This document shows, piece after piece, positions 43,539 to 53,162 of a stretch of DNA of 64,000 nucleotides (position 1 is its first letter; each line of letters opens with the position of its first letter). Source of the DNA: Nostoc linckia NIES-25. Its GTDB lineage: Bacteria; Cyanobacteriota; Cyanobacteriia; Cyanobacteriales; Nostocaceae. The stretch spans positions 4,023,534-4,087,533 of the forward strand of contig NZ_AP018222.1 in NCBI RefSeq assembly GCF_002368035.1. The letters run 5' to 3'. The notes beneath the pieces were generated by a model. It searched no databases. It saw nothing but the letters and a program-made list of their open reading frames with translations, and was not told the DNA's origin. A program made the translations under genes and the position numbers.

Positions 43539-44660
43539 ATGATTGCTGAATTATTAGAAATTAACCAAAATCAATCGCCAGAAGCAGATCGACGACTGTG
43601 GGATGCTTTAGAAGACATCGTTAAAAACGTTCAAATCGAATCTGATTTTTGTATTCGTCACCCAAATTACAAGCCTTTAGATCTGCCAGAAGAGGTGATA
43701 GTTCGTTTCAAAAAGATGTCTAAGGATGTTCAAAATAGATACTCTAATTTACAGTTGCGTAGTTTTCTTTATGGAATTTATTACAACGGTTCTCTGCAAA
43801 CGACTCTAGCGCTTGATGGAGATTCATCTAACCTGCAATTACACCAAGATTTAGAAAATAACTCCTTCTTAGGGGTAGACTTGGCGTTTTACGATCGCTT
43901 ACACAACAGCAATACTGGAGAGGGTTACTTTGACGCCAATTGGTGTGTAGCCAAACAAGTCAATGATAATACCTTAATGGTCACAAAGGGCGGTTTAAAT
44001 TTATATATTAAACGCGATTATCACTTACAATCAGCCGAACAATCTGCGGTGGTCGGTGACTTAGTTGCGATTCGATTGCCTAAAAATCGAGTTCAAAATG
44101 GATTTTATTTGGCAGTTGGGAATGCTGGCCCCCAAACTATTGGCAATCCAAATCAGCGGCCACAAACTGTACGCATTTATTTTAATTTGAGTCCCGAAGG
44201 TGCAGTTGCAGTCATGGGTAGCCTAACGCAGCAACTCAACGAAATTAACATTCCTTTCACATTTAAAGCACTATATAATCCTGCGGATTACGGTCGCTAT
44301 GATTCAGCAGTACTTTACTTTGAGAAAAGCTACTACGAAGCAGTTCGGCCAATTTTACAAAGTGTTTATACAGAAAAGCGATCGCACTTTAATCCAGAAG
44401 TTCCATTATTCACAAAATTACTGATGCCAGGGCTAAGTTTGGCAGAAGAACCAAACCAGAGATTTGCAGCCCAAGAAAGTTTTGGTATCAATCGCTGTCA
44501 AATTATTGCTAATGGATTGTTACAAGCTAGCCAACAGGGAAATAACTCTCCCAAAGAACGGATGAAAGCTATTCTCGAAAACTTTTCTCTTCTGGGAATT
44601 GAATTACACCGTTCTTATCTTAATGCCAACTCTGAAGACATCTACACACCGTTTAACTAA
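43539..44660 (+). CDS. HopA1-family protein (class V LanY-like, predicted phospho-Ser/Thr lyase)
   Basis: The 373-residue protein matches the T3SS effector HopA1 family as found in cyanobacteria. The N-terminus has DALEDIVKNVQIESDFCIRHPNYKPL and LQLRSFLYGIYYNGSL. The centre has GYFDANWCVAKQ and VTKGGLNLYIKRD, followed by AVAVMGSLTQQLNEI and FKALYNPADYGRYDSAVLYFE. In class V lanthipeptide and thioamitide pathways such proteins eliminate phosphate from phospho-Ser/Thr to give Dha/Dhb. Its stop overlaps the next start (TAATG). It pairs naturally with the APH-fold kinase upstream. Confidence 0.82.
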   Translation: MIAELLEINQNQSPEADRRLWDALEDIVKNVQIESDFCIRHPNYKPLDLPEEVIVRFKKMSKDVQNRYSNLQLRSFLYGIYYNGSLQTTLALDGDSSNLQLHQDLENNSFLGVDLAFYDRLHNSNTGEGYFDANWCVAKQVNDNTLMVTKGGLNLYIKRDYHLQSAEQSAVVGDLVAIRLPKNRVQNGFYLAVGNAGPQTIGNPNQRPQTVRIYFNLSPEGAVAVMGSLTQQLNEINIPFTFKALYNPADYGRYDSAVLYFEKSYYEAVRPILQSVYTEKRSHFNPEVPLFTKLLMPGLSLAEEPNQRFAAQESFGINRCQIIANGLLQASQQGNNSPKERMKAILENFSLLGIELHRSYLNANSEDIYTPFN

Positions 44661-45670
44661 TGCAAATACTCGACCTTGCGCCACCAAAAGTAACAACTTC
44701 CAACGAAGTTAATTTCAACAATAAATTTCCGGAATCAGATTTGCCATTTTACCGCAAACTCGGACGAACTGATTTAACTGTTAGCGCTCTAGGATTAGGA
44801 GGCGGCGGTAAAATCTCTAGTCAAGATACGCTTTATGCCTTCGACCAAGGAATTAACTTGTTTTTTTACTCTAGCGATTTGCACCACTATCTCTACAGCC
44901 ACATGTCTGAAGGACTGCGGAAATTATGCGGTCGTGGCTCATCAGTGCGAGAAAAAGTAGTTTTGGCAACGGTGAGTTATATCAAAAATCCAGATGCGGC
45001 AATGGCAGCCATCATCGACCAATTTGTAGACCTGAAAATGGACTATATTGATGTCTTCTTTTGGGGCTGGATTGGCACTACTGATGAGCCAATGTTTGAG
45101 AAATGCTTAGACAGATCTAACGATTTAAGAGGTGCCGGCAGCATCTACGAACGAATCGTAGAAAGAATGTTTGGTGTTTCCGAACGTCTCAAAAAAATGG
45201 GGGCTGTTCGTTATATTGGTGCTTCTTTTCACGACTTAGATTTAGCTAATAAATGGCTGAATAATTCATTAATAGATGTGGCGATGGTGAGACATAATGT
45301 CGCTCATCGTACTGCTCAAAAATCAGTATTTAAAAATTTGGAAGCGGAAGATCCGCAGCGATCGGGTGTTGTCACCTTTAAATCTGCGGGAATGCACGGC
45401 CCCCTTTGGCATCCTCCTGCTGGTTTGCCAGAAGGATGTTGGGTGCCTTCAGTTCCCGATTTATACCGCTATTCTTTGAGCCAAAACTGTGTCGATGTCT
45501 GCCTGATGGGTTCAGAAAAACGGGAACATATAGATGCGGCGATCGCAGGTATCCAAAAAGGTAAACTCACCGCAGAAGAAATAAATTATCTCAACCTTTA
45601 TGGCGATCTACATCGCCATCGTTTCCAAAACCAAAATATTCCTACAGATAGATTAATTTACAGAGGTTAA
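44660..45670 (+). CDS. Aldo/keto reductase-like protein with an altered active site
   Basis: The 336-residue protein has an AKR-type (alpha/beta)8 pattern: LGRTDLTVSALGLGGGG at the start, AFDQGINLFFYSSD, DQFVDLKMDYIDVFFWGW, KKMGAVRYIGASFHD and a C-terminal GSEKREHIDAAIAG that fits the cofactor-binding end. By eye, the catalytic Asp (FFDTA in usual members) is replaced by FFYSS, the Lys is missing from VVLATVSY and the His is missing from FFWGW. The catalytic Tyr is uncertain. It overlaps the HopA1 gene by one base and so belongs to the peptide pathway. It may reduce dehydro residues, or have a different, non-AKR role. Confidence 0.78.
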   Translation: MQILDLAPPKVTTSNEVNFNNKFPESDLPFYRKLGRTDLTVSALGLGGGGKISSQDTLYAFDQGINLFFYSSDLHHYLYSHMSEGLRKLCGRGSSVREKVVLATVSYIKNPDAAMAAIIDQFVDLKMDYIDVFFWGWIGTTDEPMFEKCLDRSNDLRGAGSIYERIVERMFGVSERLKKMGAVRYIGASFHDLDLANKWLNNSLIDVAMVRHNVAHRTAQKSVFKNLEAEDPQRSGVVTFKSAGMHGPLWHPPAGLPEGCWVPSVPDLYRYSLSQNCVDVCLMGSEKREHIDAAIAGIQKGKLTAEEINYLNLYGDLHRHRFQNQNIPTDRLIYRG

Positions 45671-45675
45671 TAATT

Positions 45676-46482
45676 ATGACAGAAAATGTAGCTACACCAA
45701 GAATATCTAGCGGCGAAAACCTTTTAGCAACACTAAAACTCCCAGAAATTTCATTAGCAACAAACGAACAAATATTAGACCACCTACGCCATTCATATAA
45801 AATTAGTGCTGTTGCAGCTGATGCCGAACAAGAAGTCTTAATTTTACGTCTCTGCGAACAGCTAGAAATTACAGTTTCGGAAGATGAATTGCAAGCCGCA
45901 GGAGATATCTTTCGCCAAGATCGTAAATTATTAACAGCTTCAGAAACTTTGTCATGGCTAGCACAGCAGCGTTTACAAGTAGAAGAATGGTCTGAAAGTA
46001 TTAGAGTCGCACTGTTGACACAAAAGTTGAAAGAACGTTTATTTGGCTCAACTATAGATACTCAATATCTAGTCGATCCTTATATTTTTAAACGCGTTGC
46101 TTTATCTCAGATTTTCGTACTCGATTTAACAGAAGCTTTGAGAATAGTCCAAACGCTGCAACAAGATAAAGCTGCCTTCTGTAGTTTGGCACTACAATAC
46201 TCAAAAGGTAAGCAGTCCAAAGAGAATGGCGGCTTTGTAGGTATTCGTTTTGTTTCAGAACTACTGCCGGAATTAGGACAAGCTATTGCAGAAGCAAAAG
46301 ATGGTGATGTGATTGGCCCAATTCAAACCAAATTAGGTTATCACATTGTGAAAGTGGAAAAGTGGTTTTCTCATGAGTTTAGAGAAGTGAAAGAGCAAGT
46401 ATTAGAATTCCTGCTACAAACATGGTTAAAGAGTCAAACTCACTCTGATTCTCACAGTTTGGCAACAGTAAAAAATAATTAG
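45676..46482 (+). CDS. Parvulin-type peptidylprolyl isomerase/foldase
   Basis: The 268-residue protein has an N-terminal SurA-like helical part and a C-terminal PpiC/rotamase domain with ALQYSKGKQSKENGGFVGIRF, ELGQAIAEAKDGDVIGPI and KLGYHIVKVEKW. No signal peptide or lipobox is seen, so it is probably cytoplasmic. It starts 5 bases after the AKR-like gene. Similar proteins accompany peptide exporters in cyanobacteria, where they may hold the precursor or the transporter. A terminator follows at 46498. Confidence 0.83.
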   Translation: MTENVATPRISSGENLLATLKLPEISLATNEQILDHLRHSYKISAVAADAEQEVLILRLCEQLEITVSEDELQAAGDIFRQDRKLLTASETLSWLAQQRLQVEEWSESIRVALLTQKLKERLFGSTIDTQYLVDPYIFKRVALSQIFVLDLTEALRIVQTLQQDKAAFCSLALQYSKGKQSKENGGFVGIRFVSELLPELGQAIAEAKDGDVIGPIQTKLGYHIVKVEKWFSHEFREVKEQVLEFLLQTWLKSQTHSDSHSLATVKNN

Positions 46483-46497
46483 CAATAACACAAATTA

Positions 46498-46531
46498 CCT
46501 GGATATTTATATTTAATATCCAGGCAATTTT
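46498..46531 (+). terminator. Terminator of the RiPP biosynthetic operon
   Basis: CCTGGATATT (46498-46507) and AATATCCAGG (46515-46524) form a perfect 10-bp stem with a 7-base loop, followed by CAATTTT. It lies 16 bases behind the isomerase stop. Confidence 0.65.
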
Positions 46532-46625
46532 AGACGCAATATTTATAGAATGTAAGAATCAAGCTATGTCAATACATCATCAATCTAGACATTCTTACCT
46601 CAAACTCAGGTATATTGGTGAGTTT

Positions 46626-47519
46626 ATGAAAAGACATTTCAAAAAAGTTTGGCTCTTTCTAGGCTTAACTTTTTTCTTTAATTATTTATTGGTGATTCTG
46701 TACCTAACTTTAGGTGGTAAATGGGTCGTACCTGGTTCGCTGATTGTAACTACAGCTTATATGTTTATTCCAATGCTCGTTGCTGTAGTTATCCAGAAGT
46801 TAATTTACCACGAACCATTGCAAAAACCATTTGGTATTTCTTTTAAGTTCAATTGGTGGTTTTTGGTAGCATGGTTATTAGCACCAACGATAGCATTTAC
46901 GACCTTTGCAGTTAGCCTACTTTTTCCTGGAGTTGAATATTCTCCAGAAATGGCAGGGCTATTTGCACAATTACAAACAGTACTCTCTCCAGAAAAATTG
47001 CAGCAAGTACAAACTCAAATAGCAGCTTTACCAATTCCATTGATTTGGATTAGCTTAATACAGGGTTTAATTGCAGGTGCAACCATCAATGCTATTGCAG
47101 CTTTTGGTGAAGAATTAGGTTGGAGAGGGTTGCTGCAAAAAGAACTTAATTATCTAGGGTTCTGGAAGTCCTCAGTTATTATCGGTTTGATTTGGGGAAT
47201 ATGGCACGCTCCAATAATCATCCAAGGACATAACTATCCTCAACACCCGTTATTAGGTGTTTTGATGATGACAATTTTTACTCTATTGTTATCACCAATT
47301 TTTAGCTATATCAGGCTCAAGTCCCAATCGGTGATTGCTACTTCTATTCTACATGGAACACTAAATGCTACAGCAGGATTGTCTATCTTAGCAATCAAAG
47401 GAGGTAACGATTTAACAGTTGGTGTTACAGGATTAGCTGGTTTTCTAGTTCTAATAGGTGTAAATATCGGTCTATTTATTTATGAGTATGCTAGTTCTAA
47501 AAGTTCATTTATAAAGTAA
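46626..47519 (+). CDS. CPBP-family intramembrane metalloprotease
   Basis: From ATG 46626 the protein has 297 residues and about eight hydrophobic helices. The CPBP (Abi/CAAX) motifs are present: EELGWRG near residue 170, GIWHAPIII with a metal His, and SILHGTLNA with the last His and Asn. Members process prenylated proteins or act as bacteriocin immunity or maturation proteases. Next to a peptide cluster, immunity or an extra trimming step is likely. ATG 46566 is an alternative start, but GGTGAG precedes 46626. Confidence 0.85.
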   Translation: MKRHFKKVWLFLGLTFFFNYLLVILYLTLGGKWVVPGSLIVTTAYMFIPMLVAVVIQKLIYHEPLQKPFGISFKFNWWFLVAWLLAPTIAFTTFAVSLLFPGVEYSPEMAGLFAQLQTVLSPEKLQQVQTQIAALPIPLIWISLIQGLIAGATINAIAAFGEELGWRGLLQKELNYLGFWKSSVIIGLIWGIWHAPIIIQGHNYPQHPLLGVLMMTIFTLLLSPIFSYIRLKSQSVIATSILHGTLNATAGLSILAIKGGNDLTVGVTGLAGFLVLIGVNIGLFIYEYASSKSSFIK

Positions 47520-48026
47520 CATTCGATAAATAAAATACAGCAGATTACAGTTTGATAAAGTACAGGTTATTGTAAGGGCACAACAATGTTGTGCCCCTAC
47601 CTGTGTACCTCATTTATCTGAAAAATCCTGTATCTAATACCAATTTGCTAAAATTTTTAAACAGATCCAAATCCAGAAACCCTTTTAAAATATACATTTA
47701 TTAATTTTAAATTTTGAATTGATATAACTTTGTGGGGCGAGCAAGATTCTATTGGTGTCAACTTAACGTCAAACCCTTGTAAAGATGTAATATTCAGCTA
47801 TCTCACTTATAGCAACAGCCAAGGTGGTTAAGACATTAACAGATGATAAAACTTACACACAAAGCGACTTTTCACCCAGTCCCCAGTCACCAGTCACCAG
47901 TCCCTTGCTATACCATCAACATCCGCGTTACCCCACCCCGGTTTTGTCTAAAGCCAAAACTTCCCCTCCCCTTGCCAAGGGGAGGGGTTAGGGGTGGGGT
48001 AATTTGAGCTTAAGTTGACATCAAGC
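47520..48026. other. Repeat-filled spacer between convergent operons
   Basis: The spacer separates the CPBP gene from the minus-strand export operon. GGGCACAAC/GTTGTGCCC (47576-47596) is a hairpin of the GTAGGGGC family, followed by CTGTGTACCTCATTT. A larger repeat occupies 47751-48020, annotated separately. There are no genes. Confidence 0.55.
47751..48020. repeat. GTCAACTTAA-ended repeat, copy A
   Basis: The left end ATTGGTGTCAACTTAACGT and the right end GAGCTTAAGTTGACA are inverted repeats sharing TGTCAACTTAA. Inside are CCCAGTCACC units and a GC-rich hairpin (CCCCTCCCCTTGCCAAGGGG, GGGGTTAGGGGTGGGG). A shorter relative with the same ends is at 54772-54954. The end resembles that of the TA-flanked element at 29506, which also carries GTCAACTTAA, so they may be moved by the same enzyme. 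Confidence 0.7.
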
Positions 48027-48773
48027 TTATTTCTCTGAACTAATAACAGGGAGAAATTCAAATTTTTCAATTTGTAACTTCAACCAAGCAGTAAATAAAT
48101 CTGTCAAAATTTGACGGGATAGTTTGTTATCTAGCTCTGGTTGAATGATTTCCTCAACTAATATTAAATGTATGCCTTTAGAACTAACTATGGGTTTGAG
48201 AAGTTGAGGAGGTTTAGCAGCAAAGACCGCAGCAGAAATTTCCGCCTTCAAATCTTTACGATACAATTTCCCCCGATAACCTAATTTTCGGCGTAATTCC
48301 TTATCTTCAATGTATTTGTGAGCCACCTCATAAAAACTAATTTCACCTTCCTCGATGGCATAAAACAGTTCTAGAGACAAATCTTCATCATCTAAAATAA
48401 CTTCATAAAGCAAGACCGTAGCATAATCTAGTTGATGTTCAAAGAAATATTGTTCTACTTTATCTGCAAACAAATGAGCAGCTAATTTTCCAGAGATAAC
48501 AGTGTTGTAAACTAATTCTTCAAAATTATCAAGAGATAAACTATGTTTTTCTAACCACGCCCAAGTATCATCAGCATTATTGAGTTTTTGAGCTAATCTT
48601 ATTTGGTCTGCTGTTTGCTGAAGTTCTTCGGTTTCTACTTGGATGCCAGCTTTATCTACCGCATCTTTGATAATTTTGAGAGTAATAATATCTTCGATTA
48701 TCTCAGGGATTTTGCAAGATAATTTCACCTGATTGAGAATATCTTCTGAAGAAATGGTAAGAGGTTGTGACAT
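48027..48773 (-). CDS. SurA/PpiC-like isomerase protein of the export operon
   Basis: The 248-residue protein resembles the isomerase at 45676 in overall plan: an N-terminal helical part with LKIIKDAVDKAGIQVETEEL, then a diverged PpiC-like C-terminal part (LGYRGKLYRKDLKAEISAAVFA, PIVSSKGIHLILVEEI). The isomerase signature is weaker than in its relative, so it may have only a chaperone role. It is last in the operon with the ABC transporter and HlyD protein, 62 bases downstream of the latter. It probably helps peptide export. Confidence 0.75.
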   Translation of the reverse strand: MSQPLTISSEDILNQVKLSCKIPEIIEDIITLKIIKDAVDKAGIQVETEELQQTADQIRLAQKLNNADDTWAWLEKHSLSLDNFEELVYNTVISGKLAAHLFADKVEQYFFEHQLDYATVLLYEVILDDEDLSLELFYAIEEGEISFYEVAHKYIEDKELRRKLGYRGKLYRKDLKAEISAAVFAAKPPQLLKPIVSSKGIHLILVEEIIQPELDNKLSRQILTDLFTAWLKLQIEKFEFLPVISSEK

Positions 48774-48835
48774 GAGAATCTCCTAAATAAAATAATTAAA
48801 ACTTAACAAAAAAGAATAAGCGATCGCGATTTTTT

Positions 48836-50362
48836 TTACAACTTAACATCCCCCTGTTGCAACTTTTTAAATGGATCTAGTAGAAAATCAATAATTCGCC
48901 GCTGGCGCACAATTACCTCAGCTGTTGCTGTATCTCCAGGACGCAAGGAAATACACTTATTTGCAGAGGGAATACAACTCTGTTTTAAGGCAATATCTAA
49001 GTTATAAGCTGCTACTTTTCCATTAGGAGTATCTATTTCTGTAGTAGTAGGAGAAATTTTAAGCAATTCTCCTGGGATCACTCCATAATCTTGAAAAGGA
49101 TAAGCATCAAATTTTAATTTAACTGGTAATCCTGTCTGCAAAGAACCACTTTCTGTAGTTGCCATTTGTGCGCGAATTACTAAAGGCGAATTTAGCGATG
49201 CGATTTCCGCCACCATTGTTCCAGGCTGCACTACAGAACCAGCTTTTTCAATCGGCAGATGAAATAATATACCACTAGTGGTAGCTCTGATTTCTCGTTG
49301 GCTTAACTGAAATCTTAATGCTAAAATTTGTCTTTTAGTTTGGGCAATTTCTGATTGTAATGAAGTAATATCAGTTTCTAAACTTTTCTGCTGTTCTCCA
49401 ATTTTTAGCACGGCTAGCTGGCCAGAACGAGTCAAAGTTTCATAACTCCTTTCTTGTTCTTTTAATCGCAATCTAGCTTGTTCGATATCTGCATTAGTTT
49501 GGCGGATACTACGCTCGTAACTACTCTGTTGTTCTGCTAAAGTTAATTTGGCTTGTTCAATATCTGACTTGCTTTGCTCGTATATTTTTTGCTTTTCCTT
49601 AGCTATATCTTCCTTTTCTACAACATTAATTTCTGGAACTACTCCTTCTTGTTTGAGTTTGCTATAGCGTTCAACCTCTCGCTGAGTACTTATCAAACTA
49701 CTCTCAGCTAACTTACTATTATTTCGATTATGTTCGAGAGCTTTCTGTGCTTGATTAACTTGAGCTAATTTTTCTTCTTTTTGCAATTCATAGGCATTTT
49801 TGAGAGCATCAAGATTTTGACTTGCTTGAGCAATTTGGGTCTGCTTTTCTAACTGTTGAGATTGATTTTGTTGTTGTTGAGTCGCCAAAGACACAAGCAA
49901 TTGATTTTTAGATGAACTTAACTGAGCAAGTCGGTTTAATTGTCCTTCTAATTTATCCTGCGCCTGCTGCAAATCTGATTTGACTAGTTCTGATTCTAAT
50001 ACCAATAAAGTTTGCCCAGGTTTTACTGTATCGCCTTCTTTAACTCGAATTTCGGCAACCGTTCCAGCCACAGCAGCATCGAGCTTAATTGTCTTTTCTT
50101 TAGGCTCAGTTCGTCCTCTAGCTGTACCAGTTTCATCGACCTTAAATAGCATTGTCCAAGGTAATACTATAGACACAAATATAACTAAAAAATATAATAA
50201 TCCTCTTGTCCAAACTTGGGGAAAGCTATCAAGCGATTCCTTGGTAATCTCAGACCAATCATCACTTGAATTTGCTGGAATTTGTGGTTCTAAAATTTCC
50301 TGTTCAAATATTTCTTCTGGTATTGAGTTCGTTACTCGTCCATTCAATATACTATTAGGCAT
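48836..50362 (-). CDS. HlyD-family membrane fusion protein
   Basis: The 508-residue protein has one N-terminal membrane helix (LLYFLVIFVSIVLPWTMLF, about residues 54-72), a lipoyl-like half (AAVAGTVAEIRVKEGDTVKPGQTLLVLESE), a long Gln-rich coiled-coil hairpin (about 130-330) and a C-terminal beta region with ATTSGILFHLPIEKAGSVV. It connects the ABC transporter to an outer-membrane channel of TolC type. The gene lies 76 bases downstream of the ABC transporter gene. No TolC gene is in the window. Confidence 0.9.
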   Translation of the reverse strand: MPNSILNGRVTNSIPEEIFEQEILEPQIPANSSDDWSEITKESLDSFPQVWTRGLLYFLVIFVSIVLPWTMLFKVDETGTARGRTEPKEKTIKLDAAVAGTVAEIRVKEGDTVKPGQTLLVLESELVKSDLQQAQDKLEGQLNRLAQLSSSKNQLLVSLATQQQQNQSQQLEKQTQIAQASQNLDALKNAYELQKEEKLAQVNQAQKALEHNRNNSKLAESSLISTQREVERYSKLKQEGVVPEINVVEKEDIAKEKQKIYEQSKSDIEQAKLTLAEQQSSYERSIRQTNADIEQARLRLKEQERSYETLTRSGQLAVLKIGEQQKSLETDITSLQSEIAQTKRQILALRFQLSQREIRATTSGILFHLPIEKAGSVVQPGTMVAEIASLNSPLVIRAQMATTESGSLQTGLPVKLKFDAYPFQDYGVIPGELLKISPTTTEIDTPNGKVAAYNLDIALKQSCIPSANKCISLRPGDTATAEVIVRQRRIIDFLLDPFKKLQQGDVKL

Positions 50363-50438
50363 AATTACTTTGAGATATATTTTTCAAGGGGATAATTTAT
50401 CAACCATTAATTAACAATGAATTTTATGCTTTTACAGT

Positions 50439-53162
50439 TTATGCTGCCACCTGTAATTGCTGTTGATTGAGATAGAAATAATGTCCGCGTTTAGCCATTA
50501 ATTCTTCATGATTTCCGCTCTCAATTAAGACACCGCGGTCTAATACTAAAATTAAATCGGCATTGCGGATTGTAGAAAGACGATGGGCAATTACTAAAGT
50601 GGTTCTTCCTCTAAGAATTGTATTAAAGTTTTGCTGGATAATTCTCTCTGATTCGGTATCTAAATGAGAAGTTGCTTCATCCAAAACTAACAACTGAGGA
50701 TTACCTAATAAAGCCCTGGCAATAGCGATTCTTTGTCTTTGTCCGCCAGATAATAATCCGCCACCTTCGCCAATTTGGGTTTCATATCCCATTGGTAACT
50801 TTTTAATAAATTCGTCAGCACCCGCTAGTTTTGCTGCCTGGATTACCTCTTCTAAACTCGACCCAGGATGTCCTAAGCTAATATTTTCTCGAATTGTGCC
50901 GCCAAACAAAAAGGTATCTTGGTCAACTACTCCAACTTGCTGACGCAAGGAACTTAAGGAAATACTGGTAATATCTTGTCCATCAATTAAAATTTTGCCG
51001 TCTGTTGGCGGATACAATCCTAAAACCAATTTAGAAATCGTAGTTTTTCCAGAACCGCTACGTCCTACGAGCGCTACCATTTGCCCTGGTTGAATTTCAA
51101 AGCTGAGATTCTCTAAAATATTGATATCGCTATCTGAATGATAGCGAAATGTCACTTTATCAAAGCGAATATTGCCTTTAATTTTTGGTAAATTTTGTCG
51201 TGGCTGATGATGTAAATCTTCTTCGGGTTCTGCATCCAATACATCATTAATACGTTCCATCGCTATCACGACTTCCTGGAACTGATTCCATAAAACAGTT
51301 AAGCGTTGAAAGGGTGTAATAATATTGCCCAATAGCATATTAAATGCCACTAGTTGCCCAATAGTTAATTGGTTGTGAATTACTTGGTACGCCCCAAACC
51401 ACAGCAAACCTGTGGTCATCAGTGCTTGAATTGTGTTACTGAAAATTTGCAAACGATTATTAATAACTTGTCCAGAAAAATTAGTTTTTACTTCTTTATT
51501 TAATAACTCCTCCCAATGCCAACGTACTGTTTGTTCTACAGCCGTTGCTTTGACTGTCCTAACACCGGTTAAAGCTTCAATTAGATAACTACTTTCTTTG
51601 GCAATAGCATTAAATATTTCTCGTGAAATTTTTTGTAAAAAAGGTGTGGCGACTAAGGCCAGTAAAGCAAAAGGCGGGATAATTAACAATGAAAGCAACG
51701 CCATTTTCCAACTGTACCAAAACATTAATCCCACATAGATAAAGACGGTGAGTAAATCTAGCAGAATTGATAATGCTTCACCAGAAAGAAAGCGTTGAAT
51801 TTTGCGATTTTCTTGGACGCGAGAGATAATATCTCCCACGTAACGGGACTCGAAGAAACTCAAAGGCAGCCGTAGGGTATGGCGAATAAACCCAACAATT
51901 AATGCTAAGTCTATACGATTGGCTGTGTGGTCTAGGAGATATTGGCGCAACCCTGTCATTGCTACCCGAAACAGGTTAAACATCAACAACCCTATGCCCA
52001 CAGCGGTCAAGGTGAGTTCCGATCGCTGCACCACTACGCGGTCTAAAATTAACTGGGTGAATAAGGGAGTAATCAGCCCAAATATCTGGATAAATATTGA
52101 GGCAACAAATACCTCCAGCATCACCAAAGAATGAGGTTTCATCAACTCAAAGAACTGCCAAAAAGGCGTAGAACTCTCCTGAGTTTCTTTGAGCGTGGCT
52201 GTCGGTTGCAGCAGCAATGTGTAACCCGTCCAGCTGGCTTTAAATTCGGCGTGAGTAAGGGTGCGTTGACCGATCGCTGGATCGGCTACAATCACATGTT
52301 TGGCGGTAACTTCGTAGACAACAATGTAATGCTTGCCTTCCCAGTGAACAATGGCTGGTAAGCTTTGCTTGGCTAATTGCTTCAAACCAGCTTTTACCGG
52401 TCGTGTGGCAAAGCCCAAGCTTTCGGCCGCTACTAATAACCCGCGCAAAGATGCGCCATTGCGATCGACATTGGCGATATCTCGCAAGCGATTGACGCTA
52501 AAACGTTTCCCCCAATATCGAGATACCATCACCAAACAAGCTGCACCGCAGTCAGATCCACTCTGTTGGGCAAAAAACGGATAGCGCCGCGTGACTCGCT
52601 GCCATAAATGCCCGACTTGTTGAGTGGGATTGGGAAAATAGGCTTTGCTAATTTTCTTTCCCTGCGGTAGTTCTGCTGGTTGTGAGAAAATATCTGTTTC
52701 AGAATGCGTATTTGTCTCAATGTTGACAGCATTGCCTAATTCCACCTGTTCGGGATTGCGAGATAATGCCCTCGCCCATAAATGCTCGCGAATTTGAGGA
52801 TACTTAGCCATCAACGATCGCAGCACCTCACCCGGAATAAAACAGAGTTGTAAATTTACTGAGGCTCTGGCTGCATAAGGCTGAAATTGCGTATCTGGGA
52901 ATAAAGTAAATTCGCCGAATGAGTCTCCCGGCTCTAAAGTGGCGATTAATTCGTCGGCGCTATCGAGCAATCTTACTTTGCCAGCGATCGCAATATATAC
53001 ACCTGGTTCAACATAAGTTCCTTGCCAAAATTTACCGACTTTCGGGTTGCTTTCTTTAAATTGTGGCAGATATCCTTCAAATTCTTCTTTAGAGAGAGAA
53101 TGTCCCAGAATATTGTTGAGTTGTTGCAGAGAAACCAACTGATTGGATATGTTGTGCGCCAT
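50439..53162 (-). CDS. C39-peptidase ABC exporter with N-terminal cyclic-nucleotide-type domain
   Basis: From ATG 53162 the protein has 907 residues. Residues 20-130 are a Crp-like domain (GKVRLLDSADELIATLEPGDSFGEFTLF). A C39 peptidase follows with QQSGSDCGAACL, the catalytic Cys at 205, and a His in GKHYIVVYEV. A six-helix membrane domain comes next, then an ATPase (VALVGRSGSGKTT, LLSGGQRQRIAIARALL, LVLDEATSHLD). C39 peptidases cut leaders after Gly-Gly, which matches the precursors 7-10 kb away. The start overlaps the end of the HTH gene upstream. It is the predicted exporter and leader protease of the cluster. Confidence 0.93.
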   Translation of the reverse strand: MAHNISNQLVSLQQLNNILGHSLSKEEFEGYLPQFKESNPKVGKFWQGTYVEPGVYIAIAGKVRLLDSADELIATLEPGDSFGEFTLFPDTQFQPYAARASVNLQLCFIPGEVLRSLMAKYPQIREHLWARALSRNPEQVELGNAVNIETNTHSETDIFSQPAELPQGKKISKAYFPNPTQQVGHLWQRVTRRYPFFAQQSGSDCGAACLVMVSRYWGKRFSVNRLRDIANVDRNGASLRGLLVAAESLGFATRPVKAGLKQLAKQSLPAIVHWEGKHYIVVYEVTAKHVIVADPAIGQRTLTHAEFKASWTGYTLLLQPTATLKETQESSTPFWQFFELMKPHSLVMLEVFVASIFIQIFGLITPLFTQLILDRVVVQRSELTLTAVGIGLLMFNLFRVAMTGLRQYLLDHTANRIDLALIVGFIRHTLRLPLSFFESRYVGDIISRVQENRKIQRFLSGEALSILLDLLTVFIYVGLMFWYSWKMALLSLLIIPPFALLALVATPFLQKISREIFNAIAKESSYLIEALTGVRTVKATAVEQTVRWHWEELLNKEVKTNFSGQVINNRLQIFSNTIQALMTTGLLWFGAYQVIHNQLTIGQLVAFNMLLGNIITPFQRLTVLWNQFQEVVIAMERINDVLDAEPEEDLHHQPRQNLPKIKGNIRFDKVTFRYHSDSDINILENLSFEIQPGQMVALVGRSGSGKTTISKLVLGLYPPTDGKILIDGQDITSISLSSLRQQVGVVDQDTFLFGGTIRENISLGHPGSSLEEVIQAAKLAGADEFIKKLPMGYETQIGEGGGLLSGGQRQRIAIARALLGNPQLLVLDEATSHLDTESERIIQQNFNTILRGRTTLVIAHRLSTIRNADLILVLDRGVLIESGNHEELMAKRGHYFYLNQQQLQVAA

